The notes: generated by a model not told the origin, from the letters alone. A DNA stretch of 64,000 bases from Desulfovibrio sp. (GCA_016208105.1 JACQYS010000027.1:62001-126000), one strand, 5' to 3'. Shown: positions 1 through 9,605, counted from the stretch's first letter. Numbers and translations: made by a program.

Positions 1-769
1 GAAGAAGCTTCACCTGTATGTCGGCGGAAAGCTCACCGATTTCGTCCAAAAAGAGCGTCCCACCATGCGCCATTTCAAACCGGCCGCGCCGTTTGGCCAC
101 GGCACCAGTGAATGATCCCTTTTCGTGCCCAAAGAGTTCGCTCTCCAGCACCCCGGAACTCAAGGCCATGCAGTTCACGGTGACGAAGGGCTGGTCCTTG
201 CGCGGGGAAGCGTAGTGTATGGCTTTGGCCACCATCTCCTTGCCCGTTCCAGATTCGCCCATGATGAGCACCGTGGAGCGCGACGGAGCGGACCGGTCCA
301 CCAGCTCCAGCACCTGCCCCATGGCCTTGGAACGCCCGATCAGCTGATGGACGGCGTAGCGTTCCTCAAGGCTCTGGCGCAGGTAGATGTTCTCGCGCTG
401 TGTACTGGCAAACTGGGCGGCTTTGGCCACCGTGAGCATGAGCTCATCGTTGGAAAATGGCTTGGTGATATAGTCGAATGCGCCCACCCGCATGGCCTCC
501 ACGGCCCCTTCGATGGAACCGAAGGCGGTCATGATGATGACAGGCACGTGGGAGTAGGCCTTTTTGACGTGTTCAAGCACTTCCTGGCCGGTCATCTTGG
601 GCATCTTCATGTCAGTGATGACCACGTCCACTTCGGATTCCTCCAGATAGGCCAAGCCCATCTCGGGATCGTCCAGCGCGGTTACTGCATAGCCGGCGTC
701 CGCCAGCAATGCTTCCAGAATGAGCAGATAATTGCGTTCGTCGTCTAATATGAGAACTTGTGTCGCCAT
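1..769 (-). CDS. sigma-54-dependent response regulator, NtrC family (partial)
   Basis: Cytoplasmic transcription activator that would drive sigma-54 promoters after phosphorylation by the adjacent kinase. About 256 residues are visible and the 3' end lies beyond the left edge. A receiver domain fills residues 1-120, with the acidic pair D9-D10, phosphoacceptor D53 (ITDMKMP) and the conserved lysine in YITKPF. An AAA+ domain follows, with Walker A GESGTGKE, the sigma-54 contact loop in the form GSFTGA (Ser in place of the commoner Ala) and Walker [10 protein letters not shown]. The DNA-binding domain would be outside the window. The start lies 12 bases after the stop of the histidine kinase, so the two form one operon and almost certainly a cognate pair. 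The target genes cannot be told from the sequence. Confidence 0.95.
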   Translation of the reverse strand, partial: MATQVLILDDERNYLLILEALLADAGYAVTALDDPEMGLAYLEESEVDVVITDMKMPKMTGQEVLEHVKKAYSHVPVIIMTAFGSIEGAVEAMRVGAFDYITKPFSNDELMLTVAKAAQFASTQRENIYLRQSLEERYAVHQLIGRSKAMGQVLELVDRSAPSRSTVLIMGESGTGKEMVAKAIHYASPRKDQPFVTVNCMALSSGVLESELFGHEKGSFTGAVAKRRGRFEMAHGGTLFLDEIGELSADIQVKLL

Positions 770-781
770 GGTTATGGGTAT

Positions 782-2302
782 CTATGGTTTGGAGAAGACT
801 ATGTCCACCCTGGCCCCGCCCTCGGGATTGTCGCCCAGCGCGATTGTGGCGCCGTGGCTGCGCAGGATGTTGGCGGTTATAGCCAAGCCCAGGCCCGTTC
901 CGGATTCCTTGGTGGTAAAAAACGGGTCCAGGAGCTTGTCACGGATACCGGCGGGAATGCCGGGCCCTGTGTCCGTGACTCGAAGCGTTGCCCCGTCCTT
1001 TTCAGCTGACGCCTGGATCACTATCTGGCCGCGAACGCCCTCTTCAGTCACACCGGGTTGTCCATTCATGGCCTCCAGGGCGTTCACCAGAATGTTGTAC
1101 ACCGCCCGGTACAGGAGGTCCTTGTCCGCCTGGACAACGATGCCCGGCCCGTACTGGCGCACCACCTCCACACCCTGCTCCCGGCACTTCTGCTCCAGGA
1201 AGGCCAGGGCCTGGTCGATCACCAACCCCAGGTCCGCCGGCTCCACTTTGAGGGCCTTGGGCCTGGCATAATCCAGAAATTCACTCACGGTCTTGGAGAG
1301 CCGGACCGATTCCTCATGAATGGCCGAGAGAATCTTGACGGTCAGCGGGTCCTTGTCCTTCAGGCGGGAGACTAAAAGTTCAGCACTGGAGCGGATGATG
1401 CCCAGGGGGTTGCGGATCTCATGGGCGATGCCCGCCACCATGCGCCCCATGCTGACCAGCTTTTCGTTCTGCACCATCTCCCGCTCGAAGTCCTCTTTTT
1501 CGCGCATCCGCTGGGCATTGATTCGGTCCGCGCGGTGGATGAGCATGCGCAGGATAAAGAAAATCACCAGCGACGTGCCAAGATTGGCAAGGATGATGAT
1601 GCGCTGGAAGTTGATGAGCTTCTGGTAGTCGGCTGTGATGTCCTGGGTGAACTCCAAGGCTCCGATGACCTCGTCCACCTTCACGAGCCCCCCGGGGCTG
1701 CCGACCTCTCGGGATTTCTCTTCATGAGCTCCGTTGTTCTCCAGAAACTGGGCCGGAAAGGACCCCTTGAAGCGCAGAGGGGACATGGTGCGCATCACCA
1801 CGGAGCGGGGGACGATTTCCGCGGAGAACATGGCGCCAAGAAGGCCCGTCTGGTAGAGAAACTCGTAGTGGAGCTTGCCTTCGCCCACAGCCTGGGCCAC
1901 TGCCTCCCCTCCCAGCCCCTCCTGTCCCACAAGAGACTTGTCCAGGGCATAGACCACGACGCCGCCGGAAGTGAAGATGCGCATGTCCTGTACCGGGAAG
2001 TCCTCCAGAACAGACTGGACCACTGTATCAAGCACCTTGAACTGCTCAGGATTGGCCAGATTGAGCTCGCCGAACTGGAGCACGGCTGGCAGGGCGAAGC
2101 GGCGCGAGATGTTGTGGTTTAGGGTCTCGGCCCAGAGGCGCGCGAACTCGTGCTGTTTGTCCAACAGCACCTGCCGGGCATAGTTGGCCAGGAAGATGGA
2201 AAGAAAGAGGCTCGAAAGCAGAATGAGAACGAGGGCGCCCCAGGATACGAACTTTATTAGTCCAAAAGACCCATCCCGGCCGGCGCCCTCCTGTCGCGTC
2301 AC
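782..2302 (-). CDS. membrane sensor histidine kinase
   Basis: Inner-membrane sensor kinase of 506 residues. There are two membrane segments (about residues 17-40 and 228-250) that enclose a periplasmic sensor region of roughly 190 residues without an obvious named fold. The H-box [11 protein letters not shown] puts the phosphorylated histidine near residue 294. It is followed by a HATPase domain with N-box ([11 protein letters not shown]), DTGPGIP and GTGLGLAI. This is the NtrB/AtoS-like architecture that pairs with NtrC-type regulators, and such a regulator follows 12 bases downstream. The start is a GTG placed 3 bases after the pgi stop with a GGAG in the pgi tail, so it is probably co-transcribed with pgi. 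The ligand is unknown. Confidence 0.93.
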   Translation of the reverse strand: MTRQEGAGRDGSFGLIKFVSWGALVLILLSSLFLSIFLANYARQVLLDKQHEFARLWAETLNHNISRRFALPAVLQFGELNLANPEQFKVLDTVVQSVLEDFPVQDMRIFTSGGVVVYALDKSLVGQEGLGGEAVAQAVGEGKLHYEFLYQTGLLGAMFSAEIVPRSVVMRTMSPLRFKGSFPAQFLENNGAHEEKSREVGSPGGLVKVDEVIGALEFTQDITADYQKLINFQRIIILANLGTSLVIFFILRMLIHRADRINAQRMREKEDFEREMVQNEKLVSMGRMVAGIAHEIRNPLGIIRSSAELLVSRLKDKDPLTVKILSAIHEESVRLSKTVSEFLDYARPKALKVEPADLGLVIDQALAFLEQKCREQGVEVVRQYGPGIVVQADKDLLYRAVYNILVNALEAMNGQPGVTEEGVRGQIVIQASAEKDGATLRVTDTGPGIPAGIRDKLLDPFFTTKESGTGLGLAITANILRSHGATIALGDNPEGGARVDIVFSKP

Positions 2303-2305
2303 CCG

Positions 2306-3655
2306 TTAAAACTCCGTGGTCTTGTGTTCGGCCGCCAGGAATGCGGTCAGCTCGGATTTTTCCTTGACCAAGCCGTCCGCTCCGAGACGGGCCTTGGCCA
2401 GGCGCTTGCCCAGCTCCACCGCCGGCTGGTCCAGAGGATCGATGGACATAAGCCAGCCTGTGAACAGGGTGGTCAGTTCCAGAAGGGCCATGAGCCTGCC
2501 GCACTGGTGCTCGGAACATTCCCCGATGCGCACCTCAACCAGGGGAATCCCCCGCTGGGTCATGGCCATGCGCGATCCCAATGCCTCAGCCGGGAGAAGA
2601 TCGCCCATCATCTTGCCGCGCAGGAAGCCGAACTCGGCGGGGATGTCGTCCGGGAAAGCCAACCCCTGGTGTTCTTCATCGCTGGTGATGAACAGGCACC
2701 CCTTGTTGCGCGGGCCATCCAAGAACATCTGCTGCAGCGAATGCTGGTCCGTGACGCCCACGGCCGGAAGCGGCATGGATCCCTTGCCCTGCTTGCCCAG
2801 GCTCTCCGCCCAGAGCTGGCCGAACCAGGCGCCCATGGTGGCCAGTTGCGGCACGTAGCAGAAGAAGATCAGCTGGTCGAAACCGGAGTCGACGAGGGAC
2901 CAGTTCCAGGTGGCCAGTTGCCAGGCGGGGTGGGCCGACAGGATTTTGGGGGAAAGAATGGTGTCGAAAAGCGGAGTGGACACCGCCAGAGCGCCCTCCA
3001 CCAGGGCCTCGTAGTCGATGCCTAGGAACGCTGCCGGAACGAGCCCCACAGCCGAGAGCACCGAGTACCTCCCCCCCATGTATGTGGGCACGGGAAGGGT
3101 GGTGAAGCCGTGCTTCTGGGACTCCTGGTGGAAGAACCCCTCGTCTCCGGTCACCATGATCAGGTGGTCCTTCCACTTCTGGCCCAGGCTGTCTTTCAGC
3201 CATTGGCAGGCCAGAAAATACTGGCTGGTGGTCTCGATGGTGCCGCCGGACTTGCTTATGGCCAGCACCACCGTCTCCTTGGGATGCAGTTTAGTGAAGT
3301 AGGCTATGAGCGTGGGCACGTCCACGTTGTCCGCGATCCAGAGCCAGGGGCCGTCGTGGCCCGGATGATCCTGCTGAGGGAAGAAGGCCTTTTGCAAGGC
3401 CCTGGGGCCAAGCGCGGACCCGCCTATCCCCAAAAGCAGCATATGCTTGAATTTCTTCAGCTTGGGTTTGAGCTGGTTCAAATCCTTTTTGAGCGCGGGC
3501 CAGTGGGGCATGTTTATGAAAGGCAACTTGCCGCCGCCGGGACCGGAGAGGTCGGTGGAGAGCTTTTCCACAAAGGCCCCGAGCCGGGCCTGACCTTCGC
3601 TGGGGAACACCCCCTTGGGGTAAGCGCTGGTCCAATCGAGCAGGTTGTTAGACAT
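2306..3655 (-). CDS. pgi: glucose-6-phosphate isomerase
   Basis: Interconverts glucose 6-phosphate and fructose 6-phosphate in the cytoplasm (glycolysis and gluconeogenesis). The 449-residue protein shows the SIS-fold phosphosugar loops, including LLGIGGSALGPRAL, AISKSGGTIETTSQ and, further on, the GxTDQHSLQQ segment with the catalytic-region acidic and histidine residues. Length matches the shorter bacterial Pgi class. An in-frame ATG lies 14 codons upstream, but the chosen ATG has a strong AAGGAG site at good spacing. It is the first gene of a set that continues into the histidine kinase 3 bases downstream; an operon of pgi with a two-component system suggests carbon-status coupling, but this is inference. 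Confidence 0.95.
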   Translation of the reverse strand: MSNNLLDWTSAYPKGVFPSEGQARLGAFVEKLSTDLSGPGGGKLPFINMPHWPALKKDLNQLKPKLKKFKHMLLLGIGGSALGPRALQKAFFPQQDHPGHDGPWLWIADNVDVPTLIAYFTKLHPKETVVLAISKSGGTIETTSQYFLACQWLKDSLGQKWKDHLIMVTGDEGFFHQESQKHGFTTLPVPTYMGGRYSVLSAVGLVPAAFLGIDYEALVEGALAVSTPLFDTILSPKILSAHPAWQLATWNWSLVDSGFDQLIFFCYVPQLATMGAWFGQLWAESLGKQGKGSMPLPAVGVTDQHSLQQMFLDGPRNKGCLFITSDEEHQGLAFPDDIPAEFGFLRGKMMGDLLPAEALGSRMAMTQRGIPLVEVRIGECSEHQCGRLMALLELTTLFTGWLMSIDPLDQPAVELGKRLAKARLGADGLVKEKSELTAFLAAEHKTTEF

Positions 3656-3767
3656 CGCGGCAGCTCCTTTTCGTTCTCGCGTGTCGCCTTGGGGCAAACA
3701 CGGCTCCCTCTACTCCAAACAAACGCCAACCCCTCATGAAAACACGTTCATGTTACGATTGAGCAAG

Positions 3768-4940
3768 CTAAGACTTCAGCACCTTACCCACAGCTTCCAG
3801 GGCCTTCACCAGAGTCTCGTCGTCCACGGCGTAGGAGAAACGGATACAGCGATCGTCGCCGAACGCACTTCCCGGAACGAGAGCCACCAGGGCGTCCTCC
3901 AGAATTCGGGTGCACAGCGTGGCCGAATCCGGTGTTTTTTTGTTGTAGCAGGCGGACACATCCGGGAACAGATAAAACGCCCCGCCAGGATTGGGACATT
4001 TCACCCCTGACCAGGTGCTTACGATCTTCATGGCCAGATCGCGGCGGCGCTGGAAATTCGCCCGCATCATCTCCACATAGTCGAAGCTCCCGGTGAGCGC
4101 GGCCACAGCGCCCTTCTGGGCGAAGGAGCAAACGTTGGACGTGGACTGCCCCTGGATCTTGGATTGAGCCTTCACCAGATCCGGATGGGTAACCGCGTAC
4201 CCGATGCGCCAGCCGGTCATGGCGAAGCTTTTGGCCAGGCCGTTGACCACCGCAACCTTGTCCGGATGCTTCTGCCACCATCCGATGCACGAGGCTGGTT
4301 CGGCCGGAGGGTAGACCAGCTGGTCGTAGATTTCGTCGGAAATGACGAATACATTTCTTGAGACCGCCCACTCCATGATGGCGTCCAACTGGGCCTTGGA
4401 GTAGCAGCAGCCCGTGGGGTTGGACGGCGAGTTGAGCACCAGGATGCGCGTCCCGGGGCTCAGGGCCTTTTCCAAGGCCGCCACGCTGACCAGGAAGTCG
4501 TCTTCGGGTTCGGTGGGCACGGGCACGGGGTTGCCCCCGGCCAAGAGCACCATGTCCGGATAGCTTACCCAGTAGGGCGCGGGGATGAGCACCTCTTCGC
4601 CAGGATTGAGCAGGGCCGTGAACAGGTTGTACAGCGCCTGCTTGCCGCCATTGGACACGATGACGGATTCCCGTGGTGGGGTAACCCCGTAAAAACGGCC
4701 AAAGTACCCGCCCACAGCGTCGCGCAGTTCCGGGATGCCCGGCACCGGGGTGTACTTGGTGAAGTTCGCGTCCAGAGCGGCCTTGGCAGCATCCTTGACG
4801 TGGTCCGGAGTCGGGAAGTCGGGCTCACCCACCGCCAGGCTGATGACGGCCTTGCCCTGGGCCTTGAGTTCCTGGGCCTTGGCGTTCATGGCCAAGGTGG
4901 CCGACGGCTGGATACGGGACAATTTCAGGGAAATACGCAT
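3768..4940 (-). CDS. pyridoxal-phosphate aspartate aminotransferase (class I)
   Basis: Transaminase of about 390 residues that would exchange aspartate/glutamate with their oxoacids. Fold-type I class I/II features are visible: the N-terminal VGEPDFPTPDHV, the substrate-side segment LNSPSNPTGCCYS, the aspartate of ISDEIYDQL and the PLP lysine in NGLAKSFAMTGWRIGY. This is the Iγ/AspC-like subgroup common in sulfate reducers. I start at the ATG giving MRISLKL, because relatives begin there with a short helix ending in RIQPSATLA; an in-frame ATG 23 codons upstream has no better ribosome site. Pgi follows 112 bases downstream on the same strand, and sfsA diverges upstream. Confidence 0.93.
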   Translation of the reverse strand: MRISLKLSRIQPSATLAMNAKAQELKAQGKAVISLAVGEPDFPTPDHVKDAAKAALDANFTKYTPVPGIPELRDAVGGYFGRFYGVTPPRESVIVSNGGKQALYNLFTALLNPGEEVLIPAPYWVSYPDMVLLAGGNPVPVPTEPEDDFLVSVAALEKALSPGTRILVLNSPSNPTGCCYSKAQLDAIMEWAVSRNVFVISDEIYDQLVYPPAEPASCIGWWQKHPDKVAVVNGLAKSFAMTGWRIGYAVTHPDLVKAQSKIQGQSTSNVCSFAQKGAVAALTGSFDYVEMMRANFQRRRDLAMKIVSTWSGVKCPNPGGAFYLFPDVSACYNKKTPDSATLCTRILEDALVALVPGSAFGDDRCIRFSYAVDDETLVKALEAVGKVLKS

Positions 4941-5003
4941 GCGGCTCTCGCTGTTGCTTTCGTGTGTGACGGTGGACGAATCGCCAAGACAGTAGAGGAA
5001 AAT

Positions 5004-5729
5004 GTGCAAACAGTAAATTCTTCATGCCCGCTTATCGCCTTCTCCGGCAACACCCGGCGGGCCAGGCTCATCGGGCGCAGGAAGCGGTTTCTTATGGACG
5101 TGGAGGATGCCGCAGGAGCCTTTACTGCCCATACCAACAACACCGGAACCATGCTCGGGCTCTTGCGCCCAGGATGCGAGGTGCTGCTTTCGGTGAGTGA
5201 TGCGCCCGGACGTAAGTACCCATGCACTGTCGAGGCCGTCATGCATGAGGGATTCTGGGTGGGCGTAAACACAGCCATGCCCACTCGAATCTTGAAGGCT
5301 GCCTGGAATGCCGGGATTCTGCCAGAGTGTGCCGGGTACACGCAGTTCGCTGCCGAGCCCCGCTTCGAGCACGGCCGCCTCGACGCGCTGCTCTCTGGGC
5401 CTAACGGGACTCTCTATGTGGAAACCAAAAACGTGACCCTGGTGGAGGATTGCGCCGCCCAGTTTCCGGACGCCCCGTCCGACCGGGCCCGCAAGCACAT
5501 GGGAGAACTCATGCGCCTGGCGCGCATGGGAAATCGGGCGGCTCTCTTTTTCGCGGTTCAGCGTCCGGACGGGCAATGCTTCGCCCCGGCCGAAGCTATC
5601 GACCCGGAATACGCCACGCTCTTTCGCCAGGCCCTGGCCGTGGGTGTCCAGGCCTGGGCCTATGTGGTGGATGTCTCGCCGGAAGGCTACAGGCTGGGAC
5701 AAAGCCTCCCCTTGGCTCCAGGCTTTTGA
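5004..5729 (+). CDS. sfsA: SfsA family DNA-binding/nuclease-fold protein
   Basis: The SfsA family was first linked to sugar fermentation stimulation in Escherichia coli; members bind DNA and have a PD-(D/E)XK-like fold. The 241-residue protein has the hallmark N-terminus RARLIGRRKRFLMDVE, the NTGTM motif and the segment YVETKNVTL, followed by FPDAPSDRARKH. I chose a GTG start: AGAGGAA lies 3 bases upstream and the predicted N-terminus aligns with E. coli SfsA (RATLIQRYKRFLADV). A longer open frame exists upstream but runs antisense through the aminotransferase. It is divergent from the aminotransferase, with about 60 bases between starts for both promoters. Confidence 0.93.
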   Translation: MQTVNSSCPLIAFSGNTRRARLIGRRKRFLMDVEDAAGAFTAHTNNTGTMLGLLRPGCEVLLSVSDAPGRKYPCTVEAVMHEGFWVGVNTAMPTRILKAAWNAGILPECAGYTQFAAEPRFEHGRLDALLSGPNGTLYVETKNVTLVEDCAAQFPDAPSDRARKHMGELMRLARMGNRAALFFAVQRPDGQCFAPAEAIDPEYATLFRQALAVGVQAWAYVVDVSPEGYRLGQSLPLAPGF

Positions 5730-5818
5730 CGGTGCGTACTGGCAAATGCGGGCCCGACTGGACCAAGAGCAAATCCATGCCTGCCCCAGTCGACTCCTGG
5801 AACGTCACATGCGGTCGG

Positions 5819-6094
5819 CTATCCCTCCAGTTCGTGCACTTCCGCAGGGTGTTCCTTGCGGAGCTTCTCCCCGTACTTCACCCTGGCCTCCCAGATCTTG
5901 AGCCCAACCCGTTTGCCCAAATCCATCTGGCGGGCCTTCAAGAGAGCTTCGGCGGCATCCCGGTTTCCCTGGGACTTGAGCATGGTGGCGGACTCCAGGT
6001 CCCGCAGATACTTCGAACACTCGGCGATGACCCCCGTCAGGTCCAAATCGTCGAGTTCCGCCGGGACACGCACTGACCGAACGCGGCGTTGCAT
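5819..6094 (-). CDS. small helical protein of unknown function
   Basis: A 91-residue, soluble, charged protein with no signal peptide or membrane segment. It begins MQRRVRSVRVPAELDD and seems mostly helical, ending in a highly charged tail. The ATG has a textbook AAGGAGG site 7 bases upstream; the reading frame continues far upstream as a low-complexity Ser/Gly-rich translation opposite the AMIN-domain gene and is not coding there. The RVPAELDDLDL opening is reminiscent of ribbon-helix-helix starts, but the rest does not confirm that. It lies convergent to sfsA and divergent from the AMIN-domain gene. I do not recognise the family. Confidence 0.7.
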   Translation of the reverse strand: MQRRVRSVRVPAELDDLDLTGVIAECSKYLRDLESATMLKSQGNRDAAEALLKARQMDLGKRVGLKIWEARVKYGEKLRKEHPAEVHELEG

Positions 6095-6230
6095 GGCAGC
6101 CTCCTTGATTTCATTTCGTATTACAATATCGATGTCATCCCGGCAATAGTCAATCGCTCCGGAACCTGGGGAACCAAGAGCTTGCCTACGTTGCCGCAAG
6201 AATGATACCCGTTGCCCCCAAGGAGTCCCA

Positions 6231-7238
6231 ATGGCCCTGACACGCAACGACAAGATGCTCATTCTAGCGGCCCTGTTACTGGCCGCTTTGGTAGTGGGTG
6301 GGCTGGCCTGGTGGCGCACCTCCGGCAAGCGGGCCGAACCCGCTCCCGGGGCGGCCTCCCCCCAGACCGCGCAGTTGCCGCCCATTGTCGAGCACAAGGT
6401 ACAGGTACCCCAGGACGCCAAGCCACCCGTTGTCTCCCCGCTGACTCCCCCGGCGCCTTCGATTCCCGCTGCCCCGCCCGTGGAACCGGACAAGTCGCTC
6501 CAAGGCATATTTGCCGAACAGCCCGCCCCAGAGCCCATGCCCGAAGTGCTCCCGCCTCCCGAACCGGAAAAGGCTCCAGCCAATACTGTGGAACCGGAAA
6601 AGCCCAAGAAAAAAGAGACTCCGGCAGAACGCAAGGCGCGCTTGGCAGCTGAACGCAAAGCCGCTGCGGAAGCAAAAAAGGCTGAGGAAGAAGCCAAGAA
6701 GGCCAGGGCTGAAACCTTGCGCCGGGCCCAGGAAGAGCTGCGCAAGGCCGAAGCCGATCTCAAACGTGCCCAGGCCCAGGCGAAAAGCGGGCAGGCCGCG
6801 CCTGCAGCCGTGCAACCTGAGCCCCCTGCTCCCGCTACCGAGCCCGCAAAACCCGAAGCCGCTCCTGAGGCCAAACCCGCGCCAAAACCCGAAGTGAAGA
6901 TTCCCGAGAAGCCCGCCCCCGAACGCCGGGTGGTGGACAAATTGACGGTCAGCGAAACCGGTGAAGAAGTCATTATCACTCTTCAAGGGGCCTCCACATC
7001 CTCTAAACCAGAAGCCCTGCTCCTTGGAGCGCCCCCAAGACTTGTGATCGACCTGCCCGGGGCATGGTCTTACAAAAGCACGGACAAGCCTGCCGGCAGC
7101 CTGGTGAAAGCAGTCCGGGTGGGCACGCATCCCGAGAAACTCCGGTTGGTGCTAGACCTGGCCAATCCTCCCAAGGGCCCCAAACACCCCGCAGTGGAGA
7201 AGACCTCAGAGGGTCTTGTGATCAAGCTCGGCAAATGA
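6231..7238 (+). CDS. AMIN-domain membrane-anchored envelope protein
   Basis: A 335-residue envelope protein. Residues 9-28 form one membrane segment, followed by a Pro/Ala-rich linker, a charged Lys/Glu/Ala coiled coil (about 125-190) and a second proline-rich linker. The C-terminal ~90 residues match the AMIN fold (start VVDKLTVSETGEEVIITL, then PPRLVIDLPG and LRLVLDL). AMIN domains bind peptidoglycan or localise amidases and secretins at the envelope. The layout (anchor, long spacer, AMIN) suits a protein that crosses the periplasm to bind the wall. The stop overlaps the start of the EipA-like gene (ATGA), so both are translated together. Confidence 0.85.
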   Translation: MALTRNDKMLILAALLLAALVVGGLAWWRTSGKRAEPAPGAASPQTAQLPPIVEHKVQVPQDAKPPVVSPLTPPAPSIPAAPPVEPDKSLQGIFAEQPAPEPMPEVLPPPEPEKAPANTVEPEKPKKKETPAERKARLAAERKAAAEAKKAEEEAKKARAETLRRAQEELRKAEADLKRAQAQAKSGQAAPAAVQPEPPAPATEPAKPEAAPEAKPAPKPEVKIPEKPAPERRVVDKLTVSETGEEVIITLQGASTSSKPEALLLGAPPRLVIDLPGAWSYKSTDKPAGSLVKAVRVGTHPEKLRLVLDLANPPKGPKHPAVEKTSEGLVIKLGK

Positions 7239-8101
7239 ACAACCGAAAACAACGGAGAAACGCCTTGAAAAAGACGGCCGTTCTTCTCTTTCTCGTAAGC
7301 ATGGTCTGCGCGCCATTGGCTGCCCACGCCCTGCAGGAACGAAACATCACCGACGAACCCAGCGTCAACAAACCCCAGGCCCCGGCTAAACCGGCCCAAC
7401 CAGCTCCTGCCGCTCCTGCGGACAAAGCGCCTTCAAAGCCTGAGACCCAGGCCCCTGAGCAGCAATCCTACCAGCCTTCCTCTCAACCGCAGCCATCCGC
7501 TGGAGGAAGCTGGACACCGGGCGAATCCAAGGAAGCGGCCAAACAGGATTCCGCGCCACAGACCGGCCAGAGCTCCGGGAAAATCTTCGACATGCCCGAG
7601 GCCAAGCAGGTGCAGGTGAGCACCTACTCCCGCAAGGAAGTGGACGAGCAGGTCATGGGCTTTTTCGAGGGCGGGGCCAGAGGATTGGCCGACCTGATTT
7701 CCAGGGCTTTCGAAAAGTATGGTGAACCCACCGGCTTCATCAAAGGCAACGAGGGCGCGGGTGCGCTCGTGGTGGGTCTTCGCTACGGCGAGGGCTGGCT
7801 GTATCTGAAGAATGGCAAGAAAGTGTACGTCTACTGGCAGAGCCCGTCCGTTGGGTTCGACCTTGGTGTGAACGCCTCCAAAGTGTTCTGCATGATCTAC
7901 AACATGACCGACCCGGAGCAGATCTTCCAGCGCTATCCGAGCATCGACGGCAGTGCCTACATCGTGGGCGGCTTCGGCATGAACTACCAGCAGTCCGGAA
8001 AGGTCATCCTGGCCCCAATCCGCTTCGGAGTGGGCTTACGCCTGGGCGCCAACGTCGGGTACATGCACTTCACCAGGGAGAGGACCATCAACCCGTTCTA
8101 G
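7235..8101 (+). CDS. EipA/DUF1134 family envelope protein
   Basis: A 288-residue exported protein. A signal peptide covers about residues 1-30 (AVLLFLVSMVCAPLAAHA), then a Pro/Ala/Gln-rich linker, then a ~160-residue C-terminal domain of the DUF1134 family (GGARGLADLISRAFEKYGEP, and GEGWLYLKNG, VGFDLGVNASKVFCMIYN). The Brucella/Caulobacter member EipA is a periplasmic beta-barrel-like protein needed for envelope integrity. The start overlaps the AMIN gene stop by four bases, so the two products are made together and may act together at the wall. A longer open frame starts inside the AMIN gene, but the ATGA start is the natural one because the signal peptide begins there. Confidence 0.88.
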   Translation: MNNRKQRRNALKKTAVLLFLVSMVCAPLAAHALQERNITDEPSVNKPQAPAKPAQPAPAAPADKAPSKPETQAPEQQSYQPSSQPQPSAGGSWTPGESKEAAKQDSAPQTGQSSGKIFDMPEAKQVQVSTYSRKEVDEQVMGFFEGGARGLADLISRAFEKYGEPTGFIKGNEGAGALVVGLRYGEGWLYLKNGKKVYVYWQSPSVGFDLGVNASKVFCMIYNMTDPEQIFQRYPSIDGSAYIVGGFGMNYQQSGKVILAPIRFGVGLRLGANVGYMHFTRERTINPF

Positions 8102-8272
8102 GGTTGCCTTATTGAAATACGGACATAGTTAGGGGTACGGTTCATGATACGCCCGGGCGGCTAACGCGGCCGCGGCGTAACCCCGCCCAAAGAAACAACG
8201 TCTACAAACAGGTGTCAGGGCGCTCTGTTTGGAGTCCGCCCTGCATATTCCAGTTTTGGAGAAAAGATAACG
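8102..8272. other. intergenic, no clear signal
   Basis: 171 bases between the EipA-like and DUF1571 genes. It includes a GC-rich block (CGGGCGGCTAACGCGGCCGCGG) without a clean hairpin plus T-run. I see no convincing terminator, so the DUF1571 gene could be read from the upstream operon or from its own unseen promoter. Confidence 0.4.
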
Positions 8273-9004
8273 ATGACCCGGTTTGCACTCTTGATCCTTG
8301 CCTGCTTTCTGTTCTCGTCCCCTTTCGACCGCCCCTCCCAGGCTGCCGAAGACGGCAGCGCCCTCCTGGCCCTGCTGGAGAAGATGGAGGCGAGCTACTC
8401 TCAGGTTCGTGACTACACTGCCAATTTCCAGAAGCAGGAACGAATTGGGGATACCCTGAAGGAAAAGGAACTCATTCTCGTCAAATTCCAGAAGCCGTTC
8501 AAGGTGTATATGAAATGGCTGGAGGGCATGGCCAAGGAAGCTCTCTACGTCCAGGGCGAATACAGCGACAAGGTTCTGGCCCGTTGCGACGGTCTGCTCG
8601 GATTGTGGACCTGGTCCTTCAAGCCCAGGGACAAAGCCCTCATGGACGGCAACCGGCATCCCATTACCGACATCGGCGTTGGCTTCATCATCGAGATGAT
8701 GCGCCAAAACATCCCCCTGGCCTTGGAGCACGGAGAGCTGAAGGGCGTGAACATCACCGACGACACCTATGACGGCAGGCCTTCCACCAAGGTTGAAGCC
8801 GCGTTCACTTCGGATGGCGGCAGGGAATACTACGCCGCCCGAGTGGTTCTTCATGTGGACAAGCAGCATCTGCTGCCAATCGGCATTTCCTGCTATGACG
8901 GCGCCGGGGCCCTGCAGGAGCAATACGGTTACAAGGACCTCAAGGTGAACGTGGGGCTGACGCCCATGGATTTCTCCAAGGCCAACAAGAGCTACCGTTT
9001 CTAG
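8273..9004 (+). CDS. exported LolA-like DUF1571 protein
   Basis: A 243-residue periplasmic protein with a signal peptide at residues 1-24 (cleavage near SQAAE). The mature part resembles the DUF1571 family, a half-barrel related to the LolA/LolB lipoprotein carriers: YTANFQKQERIGDTL early, then the strands LILVKFQKPFKVYMKW, and a later GFIIEMMRQN helix. A role in carrying or sensing lipids or lipoproteins is an inference from the fold. It is preceded by GGAG at good spacing. It follows an AMIN protein and EipA-like protein, so this stretch looks like an envelope maintenance group. Confidence 0.82.
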   Translation: MTRFALLILACFLFSSPFDRPSQAAEDGSALLALLEKMEASYSQVRDYTANFQKQERIGDTLKEKELILVKFQKPFKVYMKWLEGMAKEALYVQGEYSDKVLARCDGLLGLWTWSFKPRDKALMDGNRHPITDIGVGFIIEMMRQNIPLALEHGELKGVNITDDTYDGRPSTKVEAAFTSDGGREYYAARVVLHVDKQHLLPIGISCYDGAGALQEQYGYKDLKVNVGLTPMDFSKANKSYRF

Positions 9005-9043
9005 CAGCGTATCCAGTTGTCACTTGTGCGCGTTCTTTCGGGG

Positions 9044-9583
9044 CTATGCCTTCACTTCCCGCATGGCCCCGATTGACAGCGCCAGGAACTCATCCAGCCC
9101 CAGCCCCGCCTTCTCGCACTCCAGGATATTCTCCCGGCGCACCGCCCGGGCAAAGGCCTTGTCCTTCATCTTCTTCTTGACGCTCTTGGCCTCCAGCCCA
9201 TCGTAACCCGTGGGTCGCATGAGCGAGGCGGCGTGAATCATGCCTGTCACCGTTTCCGCGCAGCGCAATCCGAAATCGAACACGGACTCGGGAGAGACCC
9301 CGGTCATCTCGCCGTTGTGGGCCTTGATGGCCCGCAGGGCTTCCTCGGGCAGCTTGCCTGAAAGAAGCTCTGCCGAAACCAGGCCGTGGCGTTCGGGCTG
9401 ATCCTTTGTTTGAGGGTAGTCCAGGTCGTGCAGGAGCCCGGCCAGCCCCCACATGTCCTCGTCCCGGCCCAAGCGCGCGGCCAGGGCCCGCATGACGGCC
9501 TCGGTCTGCAGCGCGTGAAGGACCATGTGCTGCTCTGGCCCCTGGGCCATGATGTCTTTCAACGCCTGGTCTCGGGTGGTCAT
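9044..9583 (-). CDS. HD-domain (HDIG-type) phosphohydrolase
   Basis: A 179-residue soluble HD-superfamily protein. The metal-binding histidine/aspartate pattern is seen as H19/H23 early (EQHMVLHALQTE), LLHDLDY, HG and the late KAH segment. Small single-domain HDIG proteins hydrolyse phosphomonoesters or nucleotides; the substrate here is unknown. The C-terminal third (KSVKKKMKDKAFARAVRRENI) is helical and basic. It is convergent with the DUF1571 gene and divergent from the WcbI-like gene; no operon partner. Confidence 0.85.
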   Translation of the reverse strand: MTTRDQALKDIMAQGPEQHMVLHALQTEAVMRALAARLGRDEDMWGLAGLLHDLDYPQTKDQPERHGLVSAELLSGKLPEEALRAIKAHNGEMTGVSPESVFDFGLRCAETVTGMIHAASLMRPTGYDGLEAKSVKKKMKDKAFARAVRRENILECEKAGLGLDEFLALSIGAMREVKA

Positions 9584-9605
9584 GTGTTCTCCTTGAGCTT
9601 AGGCT

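Noticed and set aside
5819-6979. 386-residue protein extending the small gene upstream
   Set aside because: The extra part is Gly/Ser/Ala-rich low-complexity translation opposite the AMIN gene and has no protein character; a strong ribosome site marks the shorter start.
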